Positions 35,863 to 44,758 of a stretch of DNA of 64,000 bases are shown in pieces. The notes beneath the pieces are model-generated. The model saw nothing but the letters and a program-made list of their open reading frames with translations, was not told the DNA's origin and made no database searches. The position numbers and the translations under genes were made by a program. The DNA comes from Enterobacter cloacae. Its GTDB lineage: Bacteria; Pseudomonadota; Gammaproteobacteria; Enterobacterales; Enterobacteriaceae. The stretch is taken from positions 4,588,001 to 4,652,000 of the forward strand of contig NZ_CP056117.1 in the NCBI RefSeq assembly GCF_013375935.1, in the 5' to 3' direction. Each line of letters starts with the position of its first letter. Positions within the stretch are counted from its first letter, which is position 1.

Positions 35863-38571
35863 TTATGCAGCCTTACGGAACCTGCGGGTGAGTCGCTTCT
35901 CGATTTCGACGACGAAGAACATCACGCCCGCTACCGCAAGCGTCACGAACCAGTAGCGCAGCGGCAGCGCTTCGGTGCCGAACAGCATCTGCATAAACGG
36001 CAGGTAGATAATGGCCGCCTGGAGCAGGAACAGGACGCCCGTTACCAGCCAGATCCCTTTGTTCGCCAGCAGGCCGCGGTTCAGGGAGAACCCTTCGGTG
36101 TTGCGGCAGTTAATCATGTACACCCACTGGGCGCAGACCAGCATCTGCAGCAGCACGGTGCGGATGAACTCCGCGCTGTGGCCGCGCGGGGCCAGCCAGG
36201 CTTCGAGCGCAAAGGCGGCGATGGCGATCATGGTGCCGACGAAGGCCACGCGCCAGACTGCGTAAACGTCCATTACGTGCTGCCCGGTCTGGCGCGGCGG
36301 GCGCTTCATAATGTTGCGCTCGGCGGCTTCAAACGCCAGGCCGAAGGAGAGCGTGGCGGAGGTCGCCATGTTCATCCACAGGATCAGCACCGGCGTCAGC
36401 GGAATGATGTTCCCCGCCAGCAGCGCAATCACAATCAGCAGCCCCTGCGCCAGGTTGGTCGGCATGATGAACAGGATGGTCTTCTTCAGGTTGTCGTAAA
36501 CGCGACGCCCCTCTTTCACCGCGCTGGCGATGGTGGCGAAGTTATCGTCCGTCAGGACCATGTCCGCCGCCTCTTTGGTCACTTCGGTGCCTTTAATGCC
36601 CATCGCGATGCCCACGTCGGCCTGACGCAGCGCCGGGGCATCGTTCACGCCGTCGCCGGTCATGCCGACGATTTCGCCTTTCTCCTGCAGCGCTTTCACC
36701 AGGCGCAGCTTATGCTCCGGGCTGGTTCGGGCGAAGATGTCATACTTCACCGCCGCGTCCGCCAGCTCGGCGTCGTCCATTTTTTCCAGCTGATAGCCGG
36801 TCACCGCCTGCTCGCTGTTGGTGATCCCCAGCATCTGGCCGATGCTCATCGCCGTCTGCGGGTGATCCCCGGTGATCATCTTCACGCGGATCCCCGCCTG
36901 CTGGCAGGCGCCGATTGCGTCAATCGCTTCCGGGCGCGGCGGATCCATCATCCCGGCGATGCCGAGGAAGATCAGGCCGTGGCTCAGGTCGTCGTGCGTC
37001 AGCGCCTGCTCGCCGTTTGCCGGCCTGAACGCTGCCGCCACCATGCGCAGCCCCTGACGCGCGTAGCGCTCCATCTCGGCTTCCCAGTAGCCCAGGCTGA
37101 AGGCTTCCGCACCGTTACGGGTCAGCTGCTGCGCGCACAGGGCGAAAATCACGTCCGGCGCGCCGGTGATTAAAATCTGCTCCTCACCGCCAATCTGGTA
37201 GTGGGTGCTCATGTACTTGCACTGCGAGTCGAACGGGATCTTGTTAACCAGCGTGGTCATGACCGGCGCGAGGCGGGCTTTCGCCGCCAGCACCTTCAGC
37301 GCGCCCTCGGTAGGCCCACCAGTGATGCCCCACAGACCGCGCTCGTCCTGAATCAGCTGGCTGTCGTTACACAGGTCAACGGTGCGCAGGTACTGCTCCA
37401 GCACGGTGCCCGGCTGGATCTGCACCGGCTCGTCGCTGCCTTCCAGGTAGATATTGCCCACCGGCTCGTAGCTGTTGCCGTCCACGCGGTAGCAGGCGTC
37501 AGCGGTGATGATGGCTTTGACCGTCATCTCGTTCATGGTCAGGGTGCCGGTTTTGTCCGAGCAGACCACGGTCATCGCGCCCAGGGTTTCAACCGTCGGC
37601 AGCTTGCGGATGATGGCCCGCTTGCGCGCCATCGCCTGTACGCCCAGGGAGAGGATGATGGAGATGATCGCTGGCAGACCTTCCGGTACGGAGGCCACCG
37701 CCAGGCTGATCAGAGAGAGCAGCAGCTCGCCCATCGGGATCTCGCGGAACGCCAGGCTGAAGATAAACAGCGCGGCCATCATCGCCAGAATAATGGCGAA
37801 GATCGCCTTGCCCAGCTTATCCATCTGCACCAGCAACGGCGTGCGGTGTTTTTCAATGCCCGCCATCATCTGGTTGATATGGCCGAGTTCCGTCTCCTGC
37901 CCGGTGGCAATTACCACGCCGACGCCACCGCCCGCGCTTACCGTCGTGCCGGAGAAAACCAGGTTCGTGCGGTCGCCCAGCGGTAATTCGCCGCTCAGCG
38001 GATTGGTGTGTTTGTCCACGACCGTGGATTCACCGGTCAGAATCGCCTCTTCAACGCGTAAATTATGCGCTTCAATTAAACGCATATCCGCCGGAATACG
38101 ATCCCCCGCGCGTAAAACAATAATATCGCCCGGGACGATTTCCGTCGTCGGTATCGTTTCATGGTTACCGTTGCGAATAACGCGCGCTTCGCTGGAGAGC
38201 ATATTGCGAATACTCTTCAGTGATTTTTCCGCGTTGCTTTCCTGAATGTGGCCAATTAAGGCATTGATGACCGCCACGCCAAGAATGACCAGCGTATCGA
38301 CCCAGTGCCCCATTACCGCCGTTAAAACGGCAGCCGCCAGCAGAACATAAATCAGCACGTCGTTAAAATGCGCGAGAAAACGCAGCCAGCCCGGCTTGCC
38401 TTTTTTCTCCGGCAGCGCGTTAGGGCCATGTTTTTGCAAACGCGCCTGCGCGTCTGCCCGGTCCAGGCCGCTGGCCTGGCTACGGGTGTGAGCAAGGACC
38501 TGCTCGACGGACTGCTGGTACGCCTGCCCGCCTGCGGGTGGCATATTCTGTGAGAGATTTTTTTTGGTCAT
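35863..38571 (-). CDS. P-type cation-transporting ATPase (P2 type)
   Basis: The 902-residue pump has all P-type motifs: actuator TGES (near residue 180), the helix-4 motif PEGLP, the phosphorylation site DKTGTLT (near residue 340), an ATP-binding domain with KGxx-like GGPTEGALKV, and TGDGVNDAPAL. The N-terminal region GLDRADAQARLQKHGPNALP is the cation-ATPase N domain of SERCA/PMR1-like P2 pumps. PEGLP in helix 4 distinguishes it from MgtA/MgtB (PEMLP) and from heavy-metal P1B pumps (CPx). It likely moves calcium or another light cation. It is a single-gene unit, flanked by repeats; no sensor is nearby. Confidence 0.92.
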   Translation of the reverse strand: MTKKNLSQNMPPAGGQAYQQSVEQVLAHTRSQASGLDRADAQARLQKHGPNALPEKKGKPGWLRFLAHFNDVLIYVLLAAAVLTAVMGHWVDTLVILGVAVINALIGHIQESNAEKSLKSIRNMLSSEARVIRNGNHETIPTTEIVPGDIIVLRAGDRIPADMRLIEAHNLRVEEAILTGESTVVDKHTNPLSGELPLGDRTNLVFSGTTVSAGGGVGVVIATGQETELGHINQMMAGIEKHRTPLLVQMDKLGKAIFAIILAMMAALFIFSLAFREIPMGELLLSLISLAVASVPEGLPAIISIILSLGVQAMARKRAIIRKLPTVETLGAMTVVCSDKTGTLTMNEMTVKAIITADACYRVDGNSYEPVGNIYLEGSDEPVQIQPGTVLEQYLRTVDLCNDSQLIQDERGLWGITGGPTEGALKVLAAKARLAPVMTTLVNKIPFDSQCKYMSTHYQIGGEEQILITGAPDVIFALCAQQLTRNGAEAFSLGYWEAEMERYARQGLRMVAAAFRPANGEQALTHDDLSHGLIFLGIAGMMDPPRPEAIDAIGACQQAGIRVKMITGDHPQTAMSIGQMLGITNSEQAVTGYQLEKMDDAELADAAVKYDIFARTSPEHKLRLVKALQEKGEIVGMTGDGVNDAPALRQADVGIAMGIKGTEVTKEAADMVLTDDNFATIASAVKEGRRVYDNLKKTILFIMPTNLAQGLLIVIALLAGNIIPLTPVLILWMNMATSATLSFGLAFEAAERNIMKRPPRQTGQHVMDVYAVWRVAFVGTMIAIAAFALEAWLAPRGHSAEFIRTVLLQMLVCAQWVYMINCRNTEGFSLNRGLLANKGIWLVTGVLFLLQAAIIYLPFMQMLFGTEALPLRYWFVTLAVAGVMFFVVEIEKRLTRRFRKAA

Positions 38572-38768
38572 GGTATTTTTCCTTCAATATCCGGTGGACG
38601 GAAGCCGGAATTCCTTTCTGGCTTTAATTAATTCATTTTTAAGTCTTGCGGGTTAAATTGATCTACCGCAATATAATGACTACCAGGTTATTCAAAACTG
38701 ATTAAAATTATTTCTACGCGGTGATTTTTACAAAATATTTCTAAACCAACATTAAACGAGGAGGAAGC

Positions 38769-38879
38769 ATGTTTGGTATTTATCGCGGACGGCGCCTGGC
38801 GTTATACATTGTCGCAGCCATTGTTATTGCCACGTTAATTGGCTATAGCACCTATAGCTTTGTAAAATTATTTTCGTAA
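38769..38879 (+). CDS. 36-residue single-helix membrane peptide
   Basis: ATG at 38769 follows a very strong GAGGAGG ribosome-binding site. The product is MFGIYRGRRLALY, then a helix IVAAIVIATLIGYSTYSF and a short basic tail ending KLFS. Arginines before the helix predict a cytoplasmic N-terminus. It diverges from the cation ATPase gene 198 bases away and precedes ybdJ on the same strand. Small membrane peptides often regulate transporters, but no partner can be assigned. It is too short for usual gene callers. Confidence 0.65.
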   Translation: MFGIYRGRRLALYIVAAIVIATLIGYSTYSFVKLFS

Positions 38880-39059
38880 GGAAGACGTTTATTTACATAA
38901 CGCGATATTAATTTAATCGCCCCGGGAATAATATTCTTTTCTGGTTATTTATTCGCAGAATAACGGTGGCCTTTGACTCAATTTTGCCCGCCGGGATTAT
39001 ATTGCTTTACGTTTCAGGATGCCGGACAATGACATTTTTAACTGACGATTAACATTACG

Positions 39060-39308
39060 ATGAAACACCCGTTAGAATCGCTGCTTACCGCGGGAGGCAT
39101 CTTATTGCTGGCCCTGCTCTCCTGCCTGCTGTTACCCGCGCCGTCGCTTGGGCTGGTGCTGGCGCAAAAGCTGGTTCAGACCTTTCACATGGTCGATCTG
39201 AATCAGCTTTACACCATCCTGTTCTGCCTGTGGTTTTTAGCGCTCGGCGCCATCGAGTTCTTTATCCTGCGTTTCGTCTGGCGCCGCTGGTTTTCACTGG
39301 CGTCGTAA
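39060..39308 (+). CDS. ybdJ: YbdJ-family inner membrane protein
   Basis: The 82-residue protein has two to three hydrophobic helices: GGILLLALLSCLLLPAP, then VLAQKLVQTFHMVDLNQLYT and ILFCLWFLALGAIEFFIL. It ends in VWRRWFSL. It is very similar to what I recall of E. coli YbdJ (DUF1158), which has the same length. In E. coli it neighbours ybdK; here the RND pump and ATPase lie between them. Its end overlaps the esterase-like gene on the other strand by 15 bases. Function is unknown. Confidence 0.88.
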   Translation: MKHPLESLLTAGGILLLALLSCLLLPAPSLGLVLAQKLVQTFHMVDLNQLYTILFCLWFLALGAIEFFILRFVWRRWFSLAS

Positions 39309-40862
39309 GCCGGTGAAATCGCGCATCCCGTGGATCAGCGCTTCACACCAGGCCGCATAGTCGTGCCCGCTGGACCACGGATGGAAGCTGACGCGGTAGC
39401 CTTTCTCCCGCAGAATCTGTTCAAAATCCAGGGTGGTACGATAAATGCCGCCGCCCGGCCCCGCGGTTTCAAACTTCCCGGCCTGAAGCCAGAAGCGTAC
39501 CGGATAGTGCGGCGACTGCTGGTACTGACGCGTCAGCCAGCCGGGCGCTTCCCCCTTCGGCGCCCACCAGTAAGAGCCGGAAAGGCTCAGCACGTTGCCA
39601 AACAGGCGCGGGTAGCGCAGCGCCACCCATGACGACGCAATGCCCCCGTAGCTTGACCCCGCCAGCACCGTTTTCTGCCGCTGCATCGCAATGCCCTGCC
39701 CGCGCAGCCACGGCAGCAGCTCGTGCGCCATAAAATCGGCGAAATCCGGGTTCGGCGGCAGCTCCTTGCCGCGTCGGGCATGATCGAGGCTGTCGATAAA
39801 CACCACGTTAATCGCCGGCAGGCGATGGCGGGCAATCAGACCATCCAGCACGTTGGCAAAATGATGCTCGTCCTGATAAATCTGCCCGTCGAAGAGGATT
39901 AACGTCCAGCGTGCGGGCTGTGCGCCGCGCGGTTTGTAGATCGTCACTTCGCGAGCATTGCCGAGGATGGTGCTGCTCAGCATCTGGCGGCTCAGCGTCC
40001 CGTTCACCAGCGGCTGTGCCGTAGCCTGGACGGAGCAATAGCGCGCCGGGCTGAGATCGAGCAGGGATGAGCGATTCCAGCGATCGGACTTCTGTTCCCC
40101 AAAAGCGTTCGGATTAAGCGGATCGGCCTGCGCGCTCACCAGTATCGCGCGGCGCTGGTCGCGAGGGGAGCCCTCAACGATCGGCACATCGGGCGCGAGC
40201 TTGTACTGCATTACCGTGTCGGCGGGCACCACGTAGCTGCGGAACCAGACGTCGCTGTTGCCCAGTCTGAACAGCGGATCGTGATCCCCCGCCGGAGAGC
40301 CGAGAATAAAGACGTTATTCCGCGCGCCGCGCCACAGGAAGGTCACACGCCTGTGGCGCGCGTCCACCGGCTCCACCATCGGCGTTCCCTCCCGGACTTG
40401 CGTCTGCCAGAACGCGTCGGTACTGCCACCGGCAGCCACCGTTTTTGCCAGCGCCCTAAGCGTCGGGCTTTCCGGCTCCAGCATCTGCACGCGCGGTAAC
40501 GCGGAGGTCTCTTTCATCCGCCACTGAAAACGCCACGGCTTGCCCGCTTCGCCGCGCAGCAGCAGGGAGGTGCCCTGCTTCACCGGCAGGGCAAAAAGCA
40601 GCGTGTGTTCACCATCCGCAGGACCGCTTTCGACCAGCGTACGGATGCGGCGGTTTTGCTCGTCCAGCAGGCGTGCATCCGTCACGCCGTTCAGCGTGGC
40701 GGAAACGTAATTTTCACCCAGCTCGGGCAGCAAAAAGCAGACTTCTCCGCTGGCGTCAAACTTTCCCTGAACGTCTCCCAGCAGGGACGACTGTTCGCAC
40801 GTTGCCGCCACGGCGGGCAGCGCGCCGATCCCCATCAGCAACCCACTCCATACCCTTTTCAT
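39294..40862 (-). CDS. Exported enterochelin-esterase-like protein (Fes/IroD/IroE type)
   Basis: The 522-residue protein begins with a signal peptide (MKRVWSGLLMGIGALPAVAA), has a central Fes N-terminal-type domain (VTFLWRGARNNVFILGSPAGD, FRLGNSDVWFRSYVVP) and ends in the esterase domain. That domain carries the nucleophile elbow GSSYGG and the late histidine in SSGHDYAAW. Fes hydrolyses ferric-enterobactin in the cytoplasm. A signal peptide instead suggests periplasmic action, like IroE but with the longer Fes layout. The start at 40862 is preferred because it begins the signal peptide. A Fur box lies 47 bases upstream, so it should be iron-repressed. It overlaps ybdJ by 15 bases. Confidence 0.85.
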   Translation of the reverse strand: MKRVWSGLLMGIGALPAVAATCEQSSLLGDVQGKFDASGEVCFLLPELGENYVSATLNGVTDARLLDEQNRRIRTLVESGPADGEHTLLFALPVKQGTSLLLRGEAGKPWRFQWRMKETSALPRVQMLEPESPTLRALAKTVAAGGSTDAFWQTQVREGTPMVEPVDARHRRVTFLWRGARNNVFILGSPAGDHDPLFRLGNSDVWFRSYVVPADTVMQYKLAPDVPIVEGSPRDQRRAILVSAQADPLNPNAFGEQKSDRWNRSSLLDLSPARYCSVQATAQPLVNGTLSRQMLSSTILGNAREVTIYKPRGAQPARWTLILFDGQIYQDEHHFANVLDGLIARHRLPAINVVFIDSLDHARRGKELPPNPDFADFMAHELLPWLRGQGIAMQRQKTVLAGSSYGGIASSWVALRYPRLFGNVLSLSGSYWWAPKGEAPGWLTRQYQQSPHYPVRFWLQAGKFETAGPGGGIYRTTLDFEQILREKGYRVSFHPWSSGHDYAAWCEALIHGMRDFTGLRRQ

Positions 40863-40908
40863 TAATGCTTGTTCCAGAACGAAATTTGGCACTAACGCTA
40901 ATGCAAAT

Positions 40909-40927
40909 GTTAATGATTTGCAATATC
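40909..40927 (-). promoter_or_regulatory. Fur box upstream of the esterase-like gene
   Basis: On the minus strand the sequence is GATATTGCAAATCATTAAC, matching 15 of 19 positions of the Fur consensus GATAATGATAATCATTATC. It lies in the promoter region of the esterase-like gene, supporting iron control. Confidence 0.8.
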
Positions 40928-40999
40928 ATCAAATTATTGCGGTCGGAGGACGTTTAGGAGAGAGACGGTGAATTATCGCTGCCAGGAAGGGTTTGTCCC

Positions 41000-41030
41000 G
41001 TCACCCTAACCCCTTTGGGGAGAGGGTGAC
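41000..41030. repeat. Dispersed palindromic repeat downstream of ramA
   Basis: GTCACCCT and AGGGTGAC enclose CCCCTTTGGGG, the same family as 35771-35851. It begins 13 bases after the ramA stop codon and may act as its 3' hairpin. Confidence 0.75.
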
Positions 41031-41042
41031 GAGAGAGGTATT

Positions 41043-41384
41043 TCAGTGCGCCCGACTATGATTCTCTTTGCGGTACGCGCCGGGCGGCTGGTGGAAGGTG
41101 CGGGTGAAGATGCGCGTAAACGTCTGCTGCGAGTCAAAGCCGTAGCGCAGGCAGATGTCGTAGACGCGTTCGTCTGATTCACGCAGATCGCGCGCCGCCA
41201 GCAGCAGCTTGCGTTCGCGGATGTAGCGCCCCAGACTTTCGCCTTTGTACTGCATAAACAGCCGCTGCAAATGCCATTTTGAGTAACCCGCGTGGCGGGC
41301 AATCTCCTCGATGCGTAACGGCTGGTGTAGATTGTCATCGATCCATTCGACAATGGTTTCAATGACCTGAGCGGAAATCGTCAT
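41043..41384 (-). CDS. ramA: RamA, AraC-family activator of multidrug resistance
   Basis: The 113-residue protein is a bare AraC/XylS DNA-binding domain with two HTH motifs (LRIEEIARHAGYSKWHLQRL and VYDICLRYGFDSQQTFTRIF), practically identical to RamA of Klebsiella/Salmonella/Enterobacter. It activates acrAB-tolC and lowers porin expression, giving multidrug tolerance. The start at 41384 (MTISAQVIETIVEWID) equals known RamA length; the frame extends 15 codons further without a better start signal. It is encoded 32 bases after romA on the same strand, so it is read from the romA promoter controlled by RamR as well as, possibly, its own. Confidence 0.97.
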   Translation of the reverse strand: MTISAQVIETIVEWIDDNLHQPLRIEEIARHAGYSKWHLQRLFMQYKGESLGRYIRERKLLLAARDLRESDERVYDICLRYGFDSQQTFTRIFTRTFHQPPGAYRKENHSRAH

Positions 41385-41416
41385 ACTGCTCTCCCCCTCT
41401 GCTTCTCGCTTGAACA

Positions 41417-42520
41417 TTATTCCCACCACTCGCGAAATTCTTGCGTGGTATCACTCACCCGAACGGGCTCGCCCAGCTCCGGCGTCAGCAGCCGGTAGTT
41501 TTTATCCTTACTGGCTTTCGCCAGCTGGATCAGCGGATCGTTCCAGGTATGCTTCGCCAGCACGAAACGTCCGTTATGCCCCGGCACGACCGCTTTGGCA
41601 TTCAGATCCGCCGAGGCCTGTGCGGTTTCTTCCGGATGCATGTGGATGTACTTCCAGTCCTGGTCGTACTGGCCGTTTTCCATGATGGCAAGGTCCACCC
41701 CGCCGAACTGCTCGCCGATGGCTTTGAAGTGCGGGCCATAGCCCGAGTCACCGCTGTAGTAGCTCTTCTGCGCCGGGGTGACAAACATAAAGCTGCCCCA
41801 CAGGGTCTGGTCACGCTTAATGCCGCGCCCGGAGAAGTGGCGCGCCGGCAGCACGTGCACCGTCAGGTCATCGGTAATGTGCACCGACTGGTTCCAGTCG
41901 CGCTCGCTGACGATCGCCGGATCCATCCCCCAGTAGCGCAGATGCGATCCCACGCCCAGCGGCGTTACCGCGCGCTTTACCTTCGGCAGTAACGCCCGGA
42001 TGGTGGCGTAATCCAGATGGTCGTAGTGATCGTGAGAGATAATCAGCAGGTCAATTTCGGGCATGCTCTGCGCGCTCCACGGGTACTCCCCCGCAAAGGC
42101 TTTATTGAGGAAGGAAAACGGCGCGGCGTAGTTACCCAGAACCGGATCGATCAGGATGCGTTGCCCCGCCAGCTGCATATACCAGGACGAGTGGCCGAGC
42201 CACACCAGCGTGTCCTGCTCAGGCGGCAGGCTCGCGAGATCGGTTTTCACCAGCGGCAGCGGCTGCGCGGGACGGGCGTTTTCGGTTTTACGGGTCAGGA
42301 ACTGCCACCACGCCACCAGCATATTTTGTTGCCCGGTAAAGCCCGGCGTAGGGAGCGTGTTGTGGAATTTCCCGTCGCGATACTGCGGGGAGGCTTCCAC
42401 TTCAGTAAGCTGCGCACCCTGCGGTGGCTGGCCAAATCCGGCATTCAGAACAAACGGTAAACTGGCAGCTGAAGCAATAATCATGACTAACACCACGCAG
42501 ATGAATAGAGGCTTTTTCAT
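41417..42520 (-). CDS. romA: RomA, metallo-beta-lactamase-fold protein
   Basis: The 367-residue protein has a signal-anchor helix (KKPLFICVVLVMIIASAASL) and an MBL domain of the YcbL/UlaG-like class: WLGHSSWYMQLAGQRILIDP, the metal ligands in ISHDHYDHLDY, and later HFSGRG and PGHNGRF. It is RomA, first described in Enterobacter as a gene whose expression lowers outer-membrane protein levels. Lipid-phosphodiesterase activity of the NAPE-PLD type is suggested by the family. It heads the romA-ramA unit and diverges from ramR. The ATG at 42520 is used. Confidence 0.94.
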   Translation of the reverse strand: MKKPLFICVVLVMIIASAASLPFVLNAGFGQPPQGAQLTEVEASPQYRDGKFHNTLPTPGFTGQQNMLVAWWQFLTRKTENARPAQPLPLVKTDLASLPPEQDTLVWLGHSSWYMQLAGQRILIDPVLGNYAAPFSFLNKAFAGEYPWSAQSMPEIDLLIISHDHYDHLDYATIRALLPKVKRAVTPLGVGSHLRYWGMDPAIVSERDWNQSVHITDDLTVHVLPARHFSGRGIKRDQTLWGSFMFVTPAQKSYYSGDSGYGPHFKAIGEQFGGVDLAIMENGQYDQDWKYIHMHPEETAQASADLNAKAVVPGHNGRFVLAKHTWNDPLIQLAKASKDKNYRLLTPELGEPVRVSDTTQEFREWWE

Positions 42521-42574
42521 GTCCTGACCCGCCAACGCGCCCCGTCCGGTGGATTGCGCAGGTGACTCTTGATT

Positions 42575-42594
42575 ATGAGTGAGTAAGCACTCAT
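42575..42594. promoter_or_regulatory. RamR operator in the ramR-romA intergenic region
   Basis: ATGAGTGAGTAAGCACTCAT contains a perfect 7-bp inverted repeat (ATGAGTG / CACTCAT), the known RamR-box form. It lies 55 bases before romA and upstream of ramR, as expected for RamR repression of romA-ramA and of itself. An intact site predicts normal (low) ramA expression unless ramR is mutated. Confidence 0.9.
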
Positions 42595-42711
42595 TATAGA
42601 TAGGATGCTTACGTCGTCAAGAAGGTTTTCGATCTTTGACATTCCGCGTTGCAGCATGGCAAAGCACGTGTTTCAATCAGGGTTTTTACAATTGACGGGA
42701 GGAAAAATTTA

Positions 42712-43302
42712 GTGGCACGTCCGAAGAGTGAAGATAAAAAACAGGCCTTACTGGAAGCAGCAACCGCTGCATTTGCGCAGTCAGGTATTGCCGCCTCAAC
42801 GGCGTTAATCGCCCGTAACGCGGGCGTCGCTGAAGGTACGCTGTTTCGCTACTTTGCTACCAAAGACGATCTGCTGAATGCCCTCTACCTGCACCTGAAG
42901 CAGGATCTTTGCCAGACCATGCTGGCGAACCTCGATCGCACCATCACCCTGCCGAAAGAGCACACCCGTAACATCTGGAACAGCTACGTGGACTGGGGCA
43001 TTCGTAACCCCGTGGCGCATGCGGCCATCCGCCAGATCGGCGTCAGTGAAAAGCTGAATGCCGAAACGGAGCAGGCGGTGAAAGACATGTTCCCGGAGCT
43101 ACACGAGCTGTGTCGTCGTTCGGTCCGCCCGGTGTTTATGTCTGACGAGTTCCGCACCTTCGGTGATGCCATTTTCTTATCGCTGGCGGAAACCACCATG
43201 GAGTTTGCCACCCGCGATCCGTCCCGTGCCCTTGATTTTAAAGCGCTGGGCTTTGAGGCCATGTGGCGCGGGCTTGCCCAGGAAGATAACGATGGACAGT
43301 AA
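42712..43302 (+). CDS. ramR: RamR, TetR-family repressor of romA-ramA
   Basis: The 196-residue protein has the TetR HTH ([20 protein letters not shown]) after the start [16 protein letters not shown] and a helical ligand-binding domain that accommodates bile acids and drugs in Salmonella RamR. The start is a GTG at 42712 with GGGAGG about nine bases upstream; this gives the known length. No frameshift or early stop is seen, so repression is probably intact. The end overlaps ybdF by 11 bases. Confidence 0.95.
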   Translation: MARPKSEDKKQALLEAATAAFAQSGIAASTALIARNAGVAEGTLFRYFATKDDLLNALYLHLKQDLCQTMLANLDRTITLPKEHTRNIWNSYVDWGIRNPVAHAAIRQIGVSEKLNAETEQAVKDMFPELHELCRRSVRPVFMSDEFRTFGDAIFLSLAETTMEFATRDPSRALDFKALGFEAMWRGLAQEDNDGQ

Positions 43303-43660
43303 ATCCCTGCAGGAGCACGCAAAGCGCGTGGCGCTGGAGCTGCCTTTTACCGAACACTGCTGGCCGTTTGGCCCCGAGTACGACGTGTTTAAGGTTGGCG
43401 GCAAGATTTTTATGCTGATGGCTACCGTCCGCGGACGGCCTCACGTCAGCCTCAAATCGGATCCGGAAAAATCACTGTTAAATCAGCAGATCTACCGCGG
43501 CGTTGAGCCCGGTTACCATCTGAATAAAAAGCACTGGATCTCCGTTTTCGGCACCGACGACATCACCCCCGAACTGGTCACCGACCTGATTGCGGACTCG
43601 TGGAATCTGGTCGTCGACAAACTGCCAAAAAAAGACCAGAAGTGGCTACGCCCGGCCTGA
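43292..43660 (+). CDS. ybdF: YbdF, MmcQ/YjbR-family protein
   Basis: The 122-residue protein matches the MmcQ/YjbR (double-wing-like) family: [34 protein letters not shown] and [12 protein letters not shown]. Its length equals E. coli YbdF, whose gene also neighbours nfsB. The biochemical role is unknown. It starts inside the end of ramR, which in this genus places it under partial ramR read-through. The ATG at 43292 is chosen because it lies next to the AGGAAGATAACG context and fits family length. Confidence 0.92.
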   Translation: MDSKSLQEHAKRVALELPFTEHCWPFGPEYDVFKVGGKIFMLMATVRGRPHVSLKSDPEKSLLNQQIYRGVEPGYHLNKKHWISVFGTDDITPELVTDLIADSWNLVVDKLPKKDQKWLRPA

Positions 43661-43780
43661 TTGTTCGTCTGAAACGAACAGGTTAAGCGCTCGAATCGCA
43701 CTTATCTTTTCCCGCTTCGCGCGGTAATCTGCATGCCTTTCACGCCCGCCAGCGGGCGAATGTTAATACCAGGAGTTGTT

Positions 43781-44434
43781 ATGGATATCATTTCTGTCGC
43801 CCTGAAACGCCACTCTACCAAGGCGTTCGATCCGGCTAAAAAACTGACCGCTGAAGAAGCGGCAAACATCAAAACGCTGCTGCAATACAGCCCGTCCAGC
43901 ACGAACTCCCAGCCGTGGCACTTTATTGTTGCCAGCACTGAGGAAGGTAAAGCGCGCGTGGCAAAATCTGCGGCGGGAATCTACGTGTTTAACGAACGCA
44001 AAATCATGGATGCCTCTCACGTGGTGGTGTTCTGCGCGAAAACTGCGATGGACGACGCCTGGCTTGAGCGCGTGGTCGATCAGGAAGAGGCCGACGGTCG
44101 TTTTAACACCCCAGAAGCGAAAGCCGCGAACCATAAAGGCCGCTGCTATTTTGCCGACATGCACCGCGTCGATCTGAAAGATGACGACCAGTGGATGGCG
44201 AAGCAGGTTTACCTGAACGTCGGTAATTTCCTGCTGGGCGTGGCCGCGATGGGCCTGGACGCGGTGCCGATTGAAGGCTTCGATGCCGCAATCCTCGACG
44301 AAGAGTTCGGCCTGAAAGAGAAAGGCTTCACCAGCCTGGTGGTGGTGCCGGTTGGGCATCACAGCGTGGAGGATTTCAACGCCACGCTGCCGAAGTCTCG
44401 CCTGCCGCTGAGCACGATTGTGACGGAGTGCTAA
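43781..44434 (+). CDS. nfsB: Oxygen-insensitive NAD(P)H nitroreductase
   Basis: The 217-residue flavoenzyme (FMN, dimer) differs at only a few positions from the Enterobacter cloacae nitroreductase I remember: [58 protein letters not shown], and the C-terminus STIVTEC. It reduces nitrofurans and nitroaromatics by two electrons. The ATG at 43781 follows AGGAG. The gene has its own promoter region of about 120 bases after ybdF and a strong terminator after it. It is the best genus marker in the window. Confidence 0.97.
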   Translation: MDIISVALKRHSTKAFDPAKKLTAEEAANIKTLLQYSPSSTNSQPWHFIVASTEEGKARVAKSAAGIYVFNERKIMDASHVVVFCAKTAMDDAWLERVVDQEEADGRFNTPEAKAANHKGRCYFADMHRVDLKDDDQWMAKQVYLNVGNFLLGVAAMGLDAVPIEGFDAAILDEEFGLKEKGFTSLVVVPVGHHSVEDFNATLPKSRLPLSTIVTEC

Positions 44435-44442
44435 GCGCTTCA

Positions 44443-44471
44443 GGCACGCCGGGTACCGGCGTGCCTGTTTT
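44443..44471 (+). terminator. Intrinsic terminator of nfsB
   Basis: A perfect 10-bp stem (GGCACGCCGG / CCGGCGTGCC) with a three-base loop is followed by TGTTTT, nine bases after the nfsB stop codon. Confidence 0.92.
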
Positions 44472-44758
44472 CAGTAAAGCGTTATCTGCGGATGCTTTAC
44501 CCCGCATACCAGAGCATAACGCGTTAACGTATCAAGACTCGCCCGGGTAATATTCGCTTCCATTCTTGATACCGTCGGTGCGCTGACGCCCATACGCTCC
44601 GCCACCTGAGCGCGCGTCAGGCCTGCATGGTCGCGCCACTGCGCCAGCATCTCTCGCAGGCGTTCCTTGCGCGCTTCAGCATCAAAAGAATCCCGCACCG
44701 CAGAATCGCTTAGCAGCTCTGCTCTTAATACGTCCCAGTCAATAATCTTCTTGCTCAT
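44471..44758 (-). CDS. XRE-type antitoxin (HigA-like)
   Basis: The 95-residue protein has a central HTH_3 domain (about 45-90: WRDHAGLTRAQVAERMGVSA, then PTVSRMEANITRASLDTL). It is encoded directly after a HigB/RelE-like toxin with a 20-base overlap, the toxin-first order of HigBA systems. It should bind and neutralise the toxin and repress the operon. Its 3' end meets the nfsB terminator. Assignment to HigA is by order and domain. Confidence 0.88.
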   Translation of the reverse strand: MSKKIIDWDVLRAELLSDSAVRDSFDAEARKERLREMLAQWRDHAGLTRAQVAERMGVSAPTVSRMEANITRASLDTLTRYALVCGVKHPQITLY

